Part shown: positions 1 to 9,379 of the stretch, piece by piece
Position numbering within the stretch: position 1 is the first letter of the stretch
How the letters are laid out: every line of letters begins with the position of its first letter
NCBI GenBank assembly: GCA_002435755.1
Contig: DIYH01000027.1
Span: forward strand, 181,283 to 245,282
From: Flammeovirgaceae bacterium UBA6059
GTDB taxonomy: Bacteria; Bacteroidota; Bacteroidia; Cytophagales; Cyclobacteriaceae
Direction: 5' to 3'
DNA: 64,000 nucleotides
The notes under the pieces: generated by a model
Told to the model about the DNA's origin: nothing
The model's database searches: none
What the model saw: the letters and a program-made list of their open reading frames with translations, nothing else
Program-made: the position numbers and the translations under genes

Positions 1-543
1 CTGGAGATCATAGTTGTGCTACCAAAGAAAGAACAAGCGAATTGGTCCGGGCTTGTACGAAACCACCACTTTGAAATTGCTCATCAAGTGGTCGAAGGTG
101 GTCACTCTAGATTTGCGTCTGTCAAAAATGGACTCAACGCTATTCCAAATGACAAAAAAGGGGTGGTAGCCATTCATGATGGAGTAAGACCATTAGTAAG
201 TCAAAGAATAATCAAAGATGCCTTTGAGATCGCCGAGAATACTGGCTGTGCTATTGCATCAGTCTCACTTAAAGAATCTGTTCGCAAGCAAACCGGAGAA
301 TCCAGCCATCATGTACCCAGGGATGAGTATCGACTAATACAAACTCCTCAGGCATTCACTATATCAGGCATCAAGGCTGCCTTTCTTACCGAGGAGAACG
401 ACATCTTTACTGATGACGCTTCTGTTTACGAAGCGAATGGCGGAATAATAAATCTATTCGAAGGAGAATATAAAAATATTAAGATCACCACTCCAGATGA
501 TCTTGTATGGGCTAAAGCTCTACTTGAGAAGTCAACCAAATAA
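1..543 (+). CDS. ispD: 2-C-methyl-D-erythritol 4-phosphate cytidylyltransferase, 5' end outside window
   Basis: Transfers CMP from CTP to methylerythritol 4-phosphate in the cytosolic MEP isoprenoid pathway. The frame is open from base 1, so the gene starts upstream; 180 codons are visible. Family motifs seen are AIHDGVRP, the QTPQAF segment, TDDASVYE and the C-terminal ITTPDDL. The family is usually about 225-230 residues, so roughly 45 N-terminal residues with the glycine-rich CTP-binding loop are missing only because of the window edge. It converges on the DUF2795 gene with a 14-base gap and no hairpin terminator. Confidence 0.93.
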   Translation: MEIIVVLPKKEQANWSGLVRNHHFEIAHQVVEGGHSRFASVKNGLNAIPNDKKGVVAIHDGVRPLVSQRIIKDAFEIAENTGCAIASVSLKESVRKQTGESSHHVPRDEYRLIQTPQAFTISGIKAAFLTEENDIFTDDASVYEANGGIINLFEGEYKNIKITTPDDLVWAKALLEKSTK

Positions 544-557
544 AAAAAGTAAGCTGA

Positions 558-779
558 TTAGTATTCGTCTTCGTTGAAGAAGAAATCCTCTTTAGTTGGA
601 TAATCCGGCCATATCTCTTCTATACTTTCGTATGGCTGACCATCATCCTCTAGTTCCTGTAGGTTTTCAACAACTTCAAGTGGCGCACCTGAACGAATAG
701 AGAAATCAATTAATTCGTCTTTAGCTGCCGGCCATGGAGCATCTTCCAGATAAGAGGCTAATTCTAACGTCCAGTACAT
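558..779 (-). CDS. DUF2795 domain small acidic protein
   Basis: A 73-residue acidic protein with an N-terminal WTLELASYLED segment, a central PLEVVENLQELEDD helix and a C-terminal IWPDYPTKEDFFFNEDEY tail. This pattern is the DUF2795 family seen across Bacteroidota; its function is unknown. No membrane segment or signal peptide is visible. It has its own convincing promoter at 811-840, so it is probably transcribed alone rather than only as a tail of the DUF349 gene upstream. Confidence 0.8.
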   Translation of the reverse strand: MYWTLELASYLEDAPWPAAKDELIDFSIRSGAPLEVVENLQELEDDGQPYESIEEIWPDYPTKEDFFFNEDEY

Positions 780-810
780 AGTCTACTAATTTGCCGTTTC
801 AAAATTTGCG

Positions 811-840
811 CAAAAATAGATTTTAAATCTTCATTTCAAA
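811..840 (-). promoter_or_regulatory. Bacteroidota-type promoter for the DUF2795 gene
   Basis: On the minus strand the sequence reads TTTG, 18 bases, then TATTTTTG, very close to the Bacteroidota primary sigma consensus TTTG-N19-TAnnTTTG. The -7 box ends 31 bases upstream of the start codon at 779, a distance similar to that of rpsT. Spacing is one base short of the usual 19. Confidence 0.55.
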
Positions 841-934
841 GGCTATTTCCACATTATTCATCACCGCACGTCTTGTGTCTCGATGATGATAGAATCTAAT
901 ACCGTCCATGATGGACAAATGTTTCACAAAATAG

Positions 935-2176
935 TCAAATGGTATCAAGAGACTGCTTAAGTTTCCTCAAAAGGCTCTTTTTGACCTGTACTTTGTGCTT
1001 TTGCTGCACAAGCTTCTGATCGACCATTTTACCAAAGCCGCCACGCTGAGACTGGAAATTGCTCGCATTATCATAGTAAGTCTGTAACTCACGTTCATCT
1101 CTACTCAACAAGTCTCTTAGCAATTTGATCTGCACCCTAACCTGTTCTCTGGAGTTCTTCTGCTCATAACCTTCATCTCTGTTAGCCGCAAGTCGCTTCA
1201 CAAAACCAAGCTCCATTAGCATATCGCTGAGTAGACTGAACTCCTCTTGCTGAGGTCTATAGACGTCTCTCGGCACATTGCCAATCTGCCGCCATTTGGA
1301 CTTCATTTCTTTTACCTCAGAAATGATACTCTCATCTACCTCCAGGTTATATGCTTTCAGTTGTTCGATTATCTGCTGTTTCAGCTTATAGTTCTCAGCC
1401 TGCTCTTCTGGTGAGGCAAATCTCCGCTCACTTCGCTGAAAACTAGCCTTCTTTACAGCGCGGTTAAACTTCATCTGAAGTTCTTTATACCTAGATGCAG
1501 GGACCTTTCCAACCTCCTTCCATTCCTCCTGTATGGTGGGTAAGTCTTCAGGTTTCGATTTATAAGTTCTATCGATGAGTTCGCTATACTTCTGGATTCG
1601 TAAGTCTACGAGCTTTCTACGTTCTTCATAATACTCCTTCTTTCTATCGAAAAAATCATCAAGCAAATAGGCAAACCGATCCTCAAAATCCTGGTGAAAC
1701 TCCTCAGAGGCATTACCAGTTTTCACCCACCTGCTTTTTATATCAAGCACCAACTCTGTAGAAGCTTTCCAGTCAGCTACCTTCAGCGCCTCATCAAGTT
1801 CTTGCATTAACGACCGTTTGATATCGGTATTTCTCTGTCGGTTTTGGTTGATGATCACGTTGAGCTTCTCCTCTAAAGCCTTCATTCGATCAATTAGAGG
1901 GATATAATCCCCAAGACCATCATGCTGTCCTATAGAATCCAACATGTGCTTGAGTTTCATAAGGAAAGAGCCCTTATTGACAGACTCCTCAATCAGCTTT
2001 TCCAGCTCGTCGACTTTTTCTTCAAGCTGGGAGAATCTATTCACAAAGTATTGGACAGAAGCCTCATCATCATCATCCTTCACCTCGCCAATCTCACGGT
2101 TCGCATAATCCAGATATGCCTTCAGGTAGATCTTGCCATCTTCAATATATCCGTACGGGATTTCCTTTTTGGCCAA
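935..2176 (-). CDS. DUF349 domain-containing protein
   Basis: A 413-residue, highly charged, largely helical cytoplasmic protein. Three DUF349-type units are visible, each with a tryptophan followed by a glycine turn (SRWVKTGN, EEWKEVGKVP, SKWRQIGNVP) at about residues 135-325. The first 120 residues are acidic and predicted coiled coil, and the C-terminus is basic. DUF349 proteins are widespread in Bacteroidota; the role is not established. The gene is divergent from ettA across a 193-base gap in which I see no clear promoter. Confidence 0.85.
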   Translation of the reverse strand: MAKKEIPYGYIEDGKIYLKAYLDYANREIGEVKDDDDEASVQYFVNRFSQLEEKVDELEKLIEESVNKGSFLMKLKHMLDSIGQHDGLGDYIPLIDRMKALEEKLNVIINQNRQRNTDIKRSLMQELDEALKVADWKASTELVLDIKSRWVKTGNASEEFHQDFEDRFAYLLDDFFDRKKEYYEERRKLVDLRIQKYSELIDRTYKSKPEDLPTIQEEWKEVGKVPASRYKELQMKFNRAVKKASFQRSERRFASPEEQAENYKLKQQIIEQLKAYNLEVDESIISEVKEMKSKWRQIGNVPRDVYRPQQEEFSLLSDMLMELGFVKRLAANRDEGYEQKNSREQVRVQIKLLRDLLSRDERELQTYYDNASNFQSQRGGFGKMVDQKLVQQKHKVQVKKSLLRKLKQSLDTI

Positions 2177-2369
2177 AACAATGGTGGTTTAGTTCTTCAG
2201 TGCTAGTACAAATAAACAAATTCGGAGGTTAAAACCTTATTGAATTAAGTGATTAAACATGTCAAAACGACTGAGATCTCAGGCATGAGTTCACTTTTCA
2301 TAACCTACGTAATTCAACGACTTTTATTTTCATTATTATGCATCTTTACGACCCAACACAATTTACTCT

Positions 2370-4049
2370 ATGAGTGACGAAAAGATAATTTTTAGTATGT
2401 CAGGGGTGGGTAAAGTCTACCCCCCAAAGAAAAAAGTACTTAACAATATCTATCTCTCGTTTTTCTATGGAGCCAAGATTGGAGTACTAGGACTCAATGG
2501 TTCTGGTAAGTCGTCTTTGCTCAGGATCATCGCCGGGATAGACAAGGAGTACCAGGGCGAAGTAGTGTTCTCACCGGGCTACAGCGTCGGATTGCTGGAA
2601 CAAGAGCCCCAGCTCGATCCTGAAAAGACTGTGCGAGAAGTAGTAGAAGAAGGAGTAGCGGAGGTAGTCGGATTGCTAAAGGAATTCGAAGAGATCAATC
2701 TGAAGTTTGCTGAGCCAGAAATACTCGAGGACCCTGATGCCATGGAAAAACTCATCGAGCGACAGGGTAAAGTGCAGGAGCAACTAGATCAACACAATGC
2801 ATGGGAACTAGATAATAGACTCGAAAGAGCTATGGACGCATTGAGAACTCCACCGGGTGATGCAAGTATAAAAGTGCTATCAGGTGGAGAAAAAAGAAGA
2901 GTAGCACTTTGTCGCTTACTGCTCCAGGAGCCGGATGTTCTGCTGCTGGACGAACCTACCAACCACCTTGATGCTGAGTCGGTCCATTGGCTCGAAGCTC
3001 ATCTCCAACAATATTCGGGTACGGTAATAGCTGTAACCCACGACAGGTACTTCCTCGATAATGTGGCGGGCTGGATACTGGAGTTGGACCGGGGTGAAGG
3101 TATTCCATGGAAAGGTAATTATTCATCATGGCTTGATCAGAAGCAGAAAAGGTTGGCTGGAGAAGAAAAGCAGGAGTCTAAGCGTCAGAAGACTCTACAG
3201 CGCGAGTTGGAATGGATCAGGATGACACCAAAGGGACGTCAGGCTAAAGCCAAGGCCAGACTCAGCGCTTATGACAAACTCGTAAGTGAGGAATCCAAGG
3301 AAAAGGAGAATAAGCTTGAACTCTACATACCTCCGGGACCCAGATTGGGCAGCCAGGTCATAGAGGCACATGGTGTTTCCAAGTCGTTTGGTGATAAGTT
3401 GCTCTTTGAAAACCTCGATTTCGCTTTACCACAAGGTGGAATAGTCGGGATCATCGGCCCGAACGGAGCAGGTAAAACGACACTCTTTAAGCTCATCACA
3501 GGACAGGAAAATCCTGATTCCGGATCTTTTGTGGTGGGCTCCACAGTAGAGACCGGATATGTAGACCAAGAGCATGACGACCTCCTACCGGAAAAGACCG
3601 TTTGGGAGACTATTTCAGGTGGCAATGAGCTTATTGACCTGGGAGGTCGACAGATGAACTCAAGAGCCTATGTCGGAAAATTCAACTTTCAGGGGTCAGA
3701 TCAGGAAAAGAAGGTAGGGCTATTATCTGGTGGTGAGCGTAACAGGGTGCACTTAGCAGTAACCTTGAAGCAAGGTGCCAACTTATTGCTGTTGGATGAA
3801 CCGACCAATGACCTTGATGTCAATACTTTGAGGGCACTAGAGGAAGCTCTGGAAAACTTTGGCGGTTGTGCTGTTATCATTTCTCACGACCGATGGTTTT
3901 TGGATAGGATCTGCACACATATCCTGGCCTTCGAAGGTGATTCCAAAGTCTATTGGTTTGAGGGCAACTACAGCGAATACGAAGAGAATAAAAAGCAACG
4001 ACTAGGTGACAATGCACCAACCAGAATAAAATACAAAAAGCTACAGTAA
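2370..4049 (+). CDS. ettA: energy-dependent translational throttle ABC-F ATPase EttA
   Basis: ABC-F protein of 559 residues, the usual EttA length. It binds the ribosomal E site and gates translation according to ATP/ADP. Two ABC domains are complete: Walker A GLNGSGKS at 41-48 and GPNGAGKT near 363, signatures LSGGEKRR near 171 and LSGGERNR near 452, and Walker B segments LLLDEPTNHLD and LLLDEPTNDLD. There is no transmembrane region, as expected for ABC-F. A charged linker with WIRMTPKGRQAKAKAR separates the two halves. Its stop codon directly abuts the stop of the convergent nuclease gene. Confidence 0.95.
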   Translation: MSDEKIIFSMSGVGKVYPPKKKVLNNIYLSFFYGAKIGVLGLNGSGKSSLLRIIAGIDKEYQGEVVFSPGYSVGLLEQEPQLDPEKTVREVVEEGVAEVVGLLKEFEEINLKFAEPEILEDPDAMEKLIERQGKVQEQLDQHNAWELDNRLERAMDALRTPPGDASIKVLSGGEKRRVALCRLLLQEPDVLLLDEPTNHLDAESVHWLEAHLQQYSGTVIAVTHDRYFLDNVAGWILELDRGEGIPWKGNYSSWLDQKQKRLAGEEKQESKRQKTLQRELEWIRMTPKGRQAKAKARLSAYDKLVSEESKEKENKLELYIPPGPRLGSQVIEAHGVSKSFGDKLLFENLDFALPQGGIVGIIGPNGAGKTTLFKLITGQENPDSGSFVVGSTVETGYVDQEHDDLLPEKTVWETISGGNELIDLGGRQMNSRAYVGKFNFQGSDQEKKVGLLSGGERNRVHLAVTLKQGANLLLLDEPTNDLDVNTLRALEEALENFGGCAVIISHDRWFLDRICTHILAFEGDSKVYWFEGNYSEYEENKKQRLGDNAPTRIKYKKLQ

Positions 4050-5036
4050 CTACAGGGAGCCCGACTCGTGCTCCCTGCTCTTATATTTTCTAGTTTTCCA
4101 TTCTTCAATTTCCTTTTCGAGTTGAGCCTTCTCATCGTCGGTCAAATCTCTATCCATCAATAGACTTAGGTCCGGCTGCCCTCCGTCAACCCATGCTGTA
4201 TACCAGAGGTCTCCGATCATCTTGATAGAGGCTTTCATTTGTCGTTCAACCATTCCATCAAGCATAGTATGGTAAGCTCTTGAATACTCTCTTGAGTAAA
4301 CCTGCTGCACAGTGGCACCACGTTCTTCAAAACTGTATTTCTTGTCTTCAGAACGCTGCTGAGACAATTCCTTTTCAAAAGTAAGCACAGAATCCAAGGC
4401 CAAATGTGCAGTAGTAACTGCATCCCACGCCCTGATTTGAACATTGCCTACGTATTCCGCTCCACCTGTGAACAAATCGTACTCATCAAAAAAAAGCTCG
4501 GGTAGCCTCGACTCCCAAAACCCATGTATTCCATATTGACCGGTCAATTGACCGTTGTAATTCTCTGTTGTATGAAGAGGCACATTGGCATCACCGATGT
4601 AGTGACCTAAGTCAGCCGATAGCCGTAGGATCGCATCAAGGTCTCTGTTTTCGAAAGCTTTAGTCAACCAGTTTTTTACGGATACGATATGCCACGGAAC
4701 AATGCCATAAGCCTGTAAAGTGTCTTCTGTATACAGTTCAACAGCTTCATTCCAGTAGCGCGGCATCTCATAAACTGCGCTATCTCCATACACATCCAGG
4801 TCAATATAGTGTCGTGGTGCCTCATTTTTCACCGCATATCTCCTGCGATCCGGATTGACCGCATTTTCTGTGATGTATTGGATGTTTTTCTTGTAAAAAG
4901 GCAGCATTTCGATAGGTAGTGTAAACACCGCTATTCGATTAATACGCTGATGACCAAAAAAACCCCATCTCGCCTTACAGTCATTGTTTGACCAGAATAA
5001 GAATGTCGTTAAAAGAAGGATTTGAAATAGCTTCAT
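4050..5036 (-). CDS. secreted S1/P1 nuclease or zinc-dependent phospholipase C family protein
   Basis: Begins with a signal peptide (MKLFQILLLTTFLFW), then the KARWGFFGHQ segment, whose Trp and His match the N-terminal zinc ligands of the S1-P1 nuclease/phospholipase C fold. Further ligand-like motifs are DLGHYIGDANVPLHTT and GIHGFWES. I chose the Met at 5036 over the one at 5075 because only the former gives a signal peptide at the start. About 328 residues, a trifunctional-metal hydrolase likely acting in the periplasm or outside the cell on phosphodiesters. The substrate cannot be told from sequence. Confidence 0.8.
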   Translation of the reverse strand: MKLFQILLLTTFLFWSNNDCKARWGFFGHQRINRIAVFTLPIEMLPFYKKNIQYITENAVNPDRRRYAVKNEAPRHYIDLDVYGDSAVYEMPRYWNEAVELYTEDTLQAYGIVPWHIVSVKNWLTKAFENRDLDAILRLSADLGHYIGDANVPLHTTENYNGQLTGQYGIHGFWESRLPELFFDEYDLFTGGAEYVGNVQIRAWDAVTTAHLALDSVLTFEKELSQQRSEDKKYSFEERGATVQQVYSREYSRAYHTMLDGMVERQMKASIKMIGDLWYTAWVDGGQPDLSLLMDRDLTDDEKAQLEKEIEEWKTRKYKSREHESGSL

Positions 5037-5142
5037 TAGTAACCCAAAATGTTGAATATCGGAAAACGGAATCAATTATTATTCGGATGACAATGAAGTT
5101 TAGATGAATTCAGCAAACTCATTCAATAATTAAGAGTCTCTA

Positions 5143-5173
5143 TTTGTAATTACAGGTAGATAGTCTAAGTTTG
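5143..5173 (+). promoter_or_regulatory. Bacteroidota-type promoter for rpsT
   Basis: TTTG at 5143-5146, exactly 19 bases, then TAAGTTTG at 5166-5173: a perfect match to the -33/-7 consensus TTTG-N19-TAnnTTTG. The -7 box ends 35 bases before the rpsT start. This is the best promoter in the window and anchors the assignment to Bacteroidota. Confidence 0.75.
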
Positions 5174-5208
5174 CGTTCTCAATTTTCCAAGCAGACGAAA
5201 AAGCGACT

Positions 5209-5460
5209 ATGGCAAATCATAAATCAGCGCTAAAAAGAATCAGATCAAGCGAAACAAAGCGTTTGAGAAATAGATATCAGCATAAAACCACTCGTACGTT
5301 CATCAAAAGATTGAAGGAAACGAGTGACAAGGCTGAAGCGGAAGAGCTATACAAAAAGGTAGCCGGGATGATTGACAAGCTTGCCAAAAAGAATATCATC
5401 CATAAGAATAAAGCTGCTAACCAAAAGTCAAAATTGGCAAAACACGTAAATGCACTATAA
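5209..5460 (+). CDS. rpsT: 30S ribosomal protein S20
   Basis: An 83-residue, strongly basic helical protein beginning MANHKSALKRIRSSE, the hallmark of S20, with the conserved KKNIIHKNKAANQKS segment near the C-terminus. It binds 16S rRNA in the small subunit. It is a single-gene unit with a consensus promoter upstream and an intrinsic terminator downstream. Confidence 0.97.
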   Translation: MANHKSALKRIRSSETKRLRNRYQHKTTRTFIKRLKETSDKAEAEELYKKVAGMIDKLAKKNIIHKNKAANQKSKLAKHVNAL

Positions 5461-5484
5461 GACTTTTTGGTCAAAGATTTTGAA

Positions 5485-5512
5485 GCCTGCTCCTTACGGA
5501 GCGGGCTTTTTT
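5485..5512 (+). terminator. intrinsic terminator of rpsT
   Basis: A 9-base-pair GC-rich stem (5485-5493 with 5498-5506, one G-T pair) closed by a TTAC loop and followed at once by six T residues. It lies 24 bases after the rpsT stop. Confidence 0.9.
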
Positions 5513-5573
5513 ATTGCCCGATCTGGTATATATTCCTTTCGCTAACTATCTTCTCTCAATAAGCCTCAATTTG

Positions 5574-6266
5574 ATGGATTCATCCAATTTTACGATCAAG
5601 CACTGGGCGGAAGAAGATAAGCCTAGAGAAAAACTATTACTTAAAGGCAAATCCGTATTATCTGATGCTGAGCTCATTGCTATACTCATCGGATCCGGCA
5701 CACGTACTATGAGCGCTGTTGACCTCTCTAAGCAGATTCTGGCATCAGTGAATAATGACCTTCATCAACTGGCCAAAATGCAAGTCAAAGATTTTCAAAA
5801 GTTCAAAGGTATTGGGGAAGCTAAGGCGATTACAATAGTCAGTGCTCTCGAACTGGGACGCAGACGTGGACTACTCGAAAAACCGCAAAAGGTCAGGATA
5901 CAATCTTCACAGGACACCTACGAACATATGAAGCCTTTTCTGTTGGATCTCGATCATGAGCAGTTTTGGGTAGTACTACTCGACCGGGCCAATCAGGTCA
6001 TACGCACTGAGTCAGTCAGTAGTGGCGGAGTATCCGGCACGGTGGTCGATGCACGTATGATTTTCAGGTCAGCCATCACCCACCTGGCAAGCAGTATGAT
6101 CCTTGTACACAACCATCCTTCAGGACAATTGAAACCGAGTCATCAGGATATCACATTGACTGAAAAGCTGGTAGCCGCTGGTCGTACTATGGATGTACCG
6201 ATTATCGATCACCTCATTTTTTCCGACCATGGATATTTTAGTTTTGCAGACGAATCAATGATCTGA
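5574..6266 (+). CDS. radC: RadC family JAMM/MPN+ domain protein
   Basis: A 230-residue RadC protein: an N-terminal UPF0758 helical region with a helix-hairpin-helix (FQKFKGIGEAKA) and a C-terminal JAMM metalloprotease-like domain with HNHPSGQLKPSHQD. The family was named for DNA repair, but its role is unsettled. I chose the ATG at 5574 because the longer frame would begin with TTG inside the rpsT terminator. The next gene starts one base after its stop, so the two are likely co-transcribed. Confidence 0.93.
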   Translation: MDSSNFTIKHWAEEDKPREKLLLKGKSVLSDAELIAILIGSGTRTMSAVDLSKQILASVNNDLHQLAKMQVKDFQKFKGIGEAKAITIVSALELGRRRGLLEKPQKVRIQSSQDTYEHMKPFLLDLDHEQFWVVLLDRANQVIRTESVSSGGVSGTVVDARMIFRSAITHLASSMILVHNHPSGQLKPSHQDITLTEKLVAAGRTMDVPIIDHLIFSDHGYFSFADESMI

Positions 6267-6267
6267 T

Positions 6268-6876
6268 ATGAGGAAGAATGTAATATGGATTATTGGGGTG
6301 GCGATCATTGCGGTCATCGCCTACTCTTTGATGGGATCAGGAGAGGACACGGAGGCCTATCGAAAACGGATACTGGACGAACGTAAGGAGAAAGAAGAGT
6401 TTTTAAAGACCTCAGATACTTCTCCGTTTAAGGGGAAACCCTTTAATGGCCTCAACTATTACGAACCGGACCTTGATTACAAAGTCATGGCCAAAGTAGA
6501 GAAGATTGAGAGCCGTGACTATATGAACGTGCCAACAAGTGATGGTAAAGTGGAACGCTATCTCAAGTTTGCCTATGCAGTATTCGACCTCAAAGGTCAA
6601 CGACTCAAGATGCTGCTACTTAAAAAAGTGGGTATGGGAAGTGCATCGATCATCTTTACAGCATTTGCTGATGACACTTCCACCGAGACCACTTACGGTG
6701 GAGGCAGATATCTTGACCTGGAGTTGAAAAACGCTCGACAGATCGAGATCGACTTCAACAAAGCATACAACCCTTATTGCGATTACGACCCCAGGTTTAG
6801 TTGCCCCCTCCCCCCCCGAGAAAACATATTGCCGATAGCCATCGAAGCTGGTGAAAAAAACTATCATACCGACTGA
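6268..6876 (+). CDS. DUF1684 domain-containing protein
   Basis: A 202-residue protein with an N-terminal hydrophobic segment (residues 4-22) and then the DUF1684 domain. Visible family features are the ERKEKEEFLKTSDTSPF start, a YGGGRYLDLE strand and the C-terminal block with NPYCDYDPRFSCPLPP and LPIAIEAGEK. It is likely membrane-anchored with the domain outside the cytoplasm. The domain function is unknown. A C8 homopolymer tract at 6810-6818 lies within the coding sequence, but the frame reads correctly through it. Confidence 0.85.
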   Translation: MRKNVIWIIGVAIIAVIAYSLMGSGEDTEAYRKRILDERKEKEEFLKTSDTSPFKGKPFNGLNYYEPDLDYKVMAKVEKIESRDYMNVPTSDGKVERYLKFAYAVFDLKGQRLKMLLLKKVGMGSASIIFTAFADDTSTETTYGGGRYLDLELKNARQIEIDFNKAYNPYCDYDPRFSCPLPPRENILPIAIEAGEKNYHTD

Positions 6877-6963
6877 TCGGGACGTCAAATAGTGCTCTTT
6901 CGTTCGGCGTAGCTGCCTCATTTCATTAGCTTTACGCCTCCGTTTTCAACCCCTTACTTCAAG

Positions 6964-9378
6964 ATGAAAATCTCTCTTAATTGGTTAAAAGAATTTATCG
7001 ATCTACCGGAATCGACCGATCAAATCGAACAATGGCTCACCGGTACAGGACTGGAGGTAGAGGGTCTAGAGGTTTTTGAAGAAATAGAGGGTAACCTCGA
7101 GGGTATGGTCATCGGTGAAGTGCTGACCTGCGAGCAACATCCCAATGCAGATAAACTGTCAGTTACTACAGTGGATATTGGTGGTGGTGCCCCTTCTCCT
7201 ATTGTATGCGGAGCGCCCAACGTGAGCGTAGGACAAAAAGTAGTGGTCGCCACTGTCGGTTCGACTCTATTCCCGGCAGGGGGTGAACCTTTCAAAATCA
7301 AAAAAGCCAAGATACGTGGTGAAGTTTCCGAGGGAATGATTTGCGCCGAAGATGAGATAGGGTTAGGTCATTCTCATGATGGTATCATAGTACTGGACAC
7401 TACACTACCCAACGGCACCCCGGCACGAGACTACTTTAATCCGTCAAAAGATGATGTGATAGAGATCGGCCTTACTCCAAACAGGGCTGATGCAGCTTCT
7501 CACTACGGTGTAGCAAGAGATCTGAAAGCACTTCTTGATAGACCTCTCGTCCTACCGGAAAGTAATGGTTTGGCGAGTGACGGTAGCCGAACCATTGAAG
7601 TGGAAGTGCTTAATGCTGCTGCGTGTCCAAGATACTCCGGTATCACAATCACTGACCTGACAGTGGCCCCCTCTCCAAAATGGCTCCAAAATCGACTTAA
7701 GGCTATTGGTTTAGCACCCATCAACAACGTGGTGGATATTACTAATTATGTCCTTCACGGGTTAGGCCAACCTTTACACGCTTTCGATGCAGATGAGATC
7801 AAGGGAGATAAGATCATAGTAGATACTTTGACAGAGGGTACCCCCTTCATCACACTGGATGAAAAGGAGCGAAAGTTGGCGAAAGATGACTTAATGATCT
7901 GCAATGGAGAACGTGAAGGCATGTGTATTGGAGGAGTGTTTGGTGGTATCGGGTCAGGTATGAAAGACAGTACAACGGCGATATTTCTCGAAAGTGCTTA
8001 CTTTGATCCGGGCTATATCAGAAAAACCGCTCAAAAGCACCAGCTCAAAACAGACGCAAGTTTCAGGTTCGAACGTGGCACTGACCCAAACGGGACTGTA
8101 GACGCGCTAAAGGTTGCCGCAAAGCTAATAGTGGAAGTATGCGGAGGTAAGATCAGCTCGGAGATCATAGATATCTACCCTTCTCCTATAAAAAATCTCA
8201 GCATTGAAGTCAAGTTTAAGAATATCGACAGACTCATCGGAAAACAGTTAGATCGCAGTTTCATAACCAAGACATTAAATCTGCTTGATATCAAAACCTC
8301 CAATCTGGATGAAACCGGATTTACGGCCGTAGTGCCTCCTTATCGAGTAGATGTCACCAGGGAGGCTGATATTGTTGAGGAAGTACTGAGGATCTATGGT
8401 TACGACAATATTGAGCTATCTCCTTATATCTCCAGCACCTTCTTATCAGAGTTTCCCGAAAAGGACACTACAAGAATAATGACAAAAGTGGCTAATTTAC
8501 TGGTTAGCCGTGGTTTTGCTGAAATCTTCACTAACTCCTTAACAAATCCGGCTTTAACTTCAGGTGATGCCCACTGGCCTTCTTCGAATAATGTTGAAGT
8601 ACTCAATAAGCTAAGTGAGGAACTGGGTATACTTCGTCCTACTTTGCTATTCACAGGCCTGGAATCTATACGCTACAACATCAGTCATCGTCAGACCAAC
8701 CTCAGGTTTTTTGAGCTAGGTAAGAGCTACAGTCACATAGATGACCAGTACAAGGAGAAAGAGCATTTGGTGCTTTTTAGTACAGGTCAGCTAAATGAAG
8801 AACACTGGAACACTTCTACCGATGATACAGATTTTCATAGTTTGAAGCAAGCAGTCATTGACTTGATACATAAGGTTGGTATCTCAGCACTCGATGGTGA
8901 GCCATTGGAGAATGATCTTTTCCAGTATGCTTTGAGCCTAAGTAGCAATGGAAGACACATGGCCGATGTTGGTCTACTCTCAAATCATATGACCAAGAGG
9001 GCAGAGGTGAAAGTACCCGTATTCTATGCGGATATTGACTGGAGGAACCTCATGAAGTCAGCAGGTAAGCAGCCTACTTACTCACCAGTATCGAAGTATC
9101 CAGAAGTCCGTAGAGACCTGTCACTGGTCATTGACAAAAAAGTTTCATTTAAAGACATTAAGGAAGTTGCTTTAAAGGTTGAAAAAAGGTTACTTAAGAA
9201 AGTAAATGTCTTCAGTGTATATGAAGGTGAAAAGATAGACGCTGGTAAAAAATCCTACGCCCTTAGTTTCACCTTGCAAGATCAAAACAAGACGCTTCAA
9301 GACAAGGTCATTGATAAGGTCATGCAGCAGTTGATGAAGAGATTTGAAACTGACTTGAACGCACATATTAGGAAGTAG
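6964..9378 (+). CDS. pheT: phenylalanine--tRNA ligase beta subunit
   Basis: An 804-residue subunit of the alpha2-beta2 synthetase that charges tRNA-Phe. Domain order is as expected: N-terminal MKISLNWLKEFIDLP, an EMAP-type tRNA-binding OB domain (about 40-150), B3/B4 editing domain (about 215-400), B5 domain (about 410-480, with VVPPYRVDVTREADIVEE), and a C-terminal FDX-ACB anticodon-binding domain containing YPEVRRDLSLV. No pheS is nearby. It is followed after one base by a small coiled-coil gene and zapA, which form one probable operon. Confidence 0.97.
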   Translation: MKISLNWLKEFIDLPESTDQIEQWLTGTGLEVEGLEVFEEIEGNLEGMVIGEVLTCEQHPNADKLSVTTVDIGGGAPSPIVCGAPNVSVGQKVVVATVGSTLFPAGGEPFKIKKAKIRGEVSEGMICAEDEIGLGHSHDGIIVLDTTLPNGTPARDYFNPSKDDVIEIGLTPNRADAASHYGVARDLKALLDRPLVLPESNGLASDGSRTIEVEVLNAAACPRYSGITITDLTVAPSPKWLQNRLKAIGLAPINNVVDITNYVLHGLGQPLHAFDADEIKGDKIIVDTLTEGTPFITLDEKERKLAKDDLMICNGEREGMCIGGVFGGIGSGMKDSTTAIFLESAYFDPGYIRKTAQKHQLKTDASFRFERGTDPNGTVDALKVAAKLIVEVCGGKISSEIIDIYPSPIKNLSIEVKFKNIDRLIGKQLDRSFITKTLNLLDIKTSNLDETGFTAVVPPYRVDVTREADIVEEVLRIYGYDNIELSPYISSTFLSEFPEKDTTRIMTKVANLLVSRGFAEIFTNSLTNPALTSGDAHWPSSNNVEVLNKLSEELGILRPTLLFTGLESIRYNISHRQTNLRFFELGKSYSHIDDQYKEKEHLVLFSTGQLNEEHWNTSTDDTDFHSLKQAVIDLIHKVGISALDGEPLENDLFQYALSLSSNGRHMADVGLLSNHMTKRAEVKVPVFYADIDWRNLMKSAGKQPTYSPVSKYPEVRRDLSLVIDKKVSFKDIKEVALKVEKRLLKKVNVFSVYEGEKIDAGKKSYALSFTLQDQNKTLQDKVIDKVMQQLMKRFETDLNAHIRK

Positions 9379-9379
9379 T

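Noticed and set aside
823..909. 28-residue frame MDGIRFYHHRD in the gap between two minus-strand genes
   Set aside because: Too short and its 3' end overlaps the promoter of the DUF2795 gene; no family recognised.
6803..6820. C8 homopolymer run inside the DUF1684 gene, looked like a phase-variation tract
   Set aside because: The frame continues after it with family-typical residues, so there is no sign of an off-state and a single tract is not evidence.
8061..8090. GGTTCGAA-like segment suggestive of a tRNA T arm
   Set aside because: It is coding sequence of pheT (FRFERGTD) with no cloverleaf around it.
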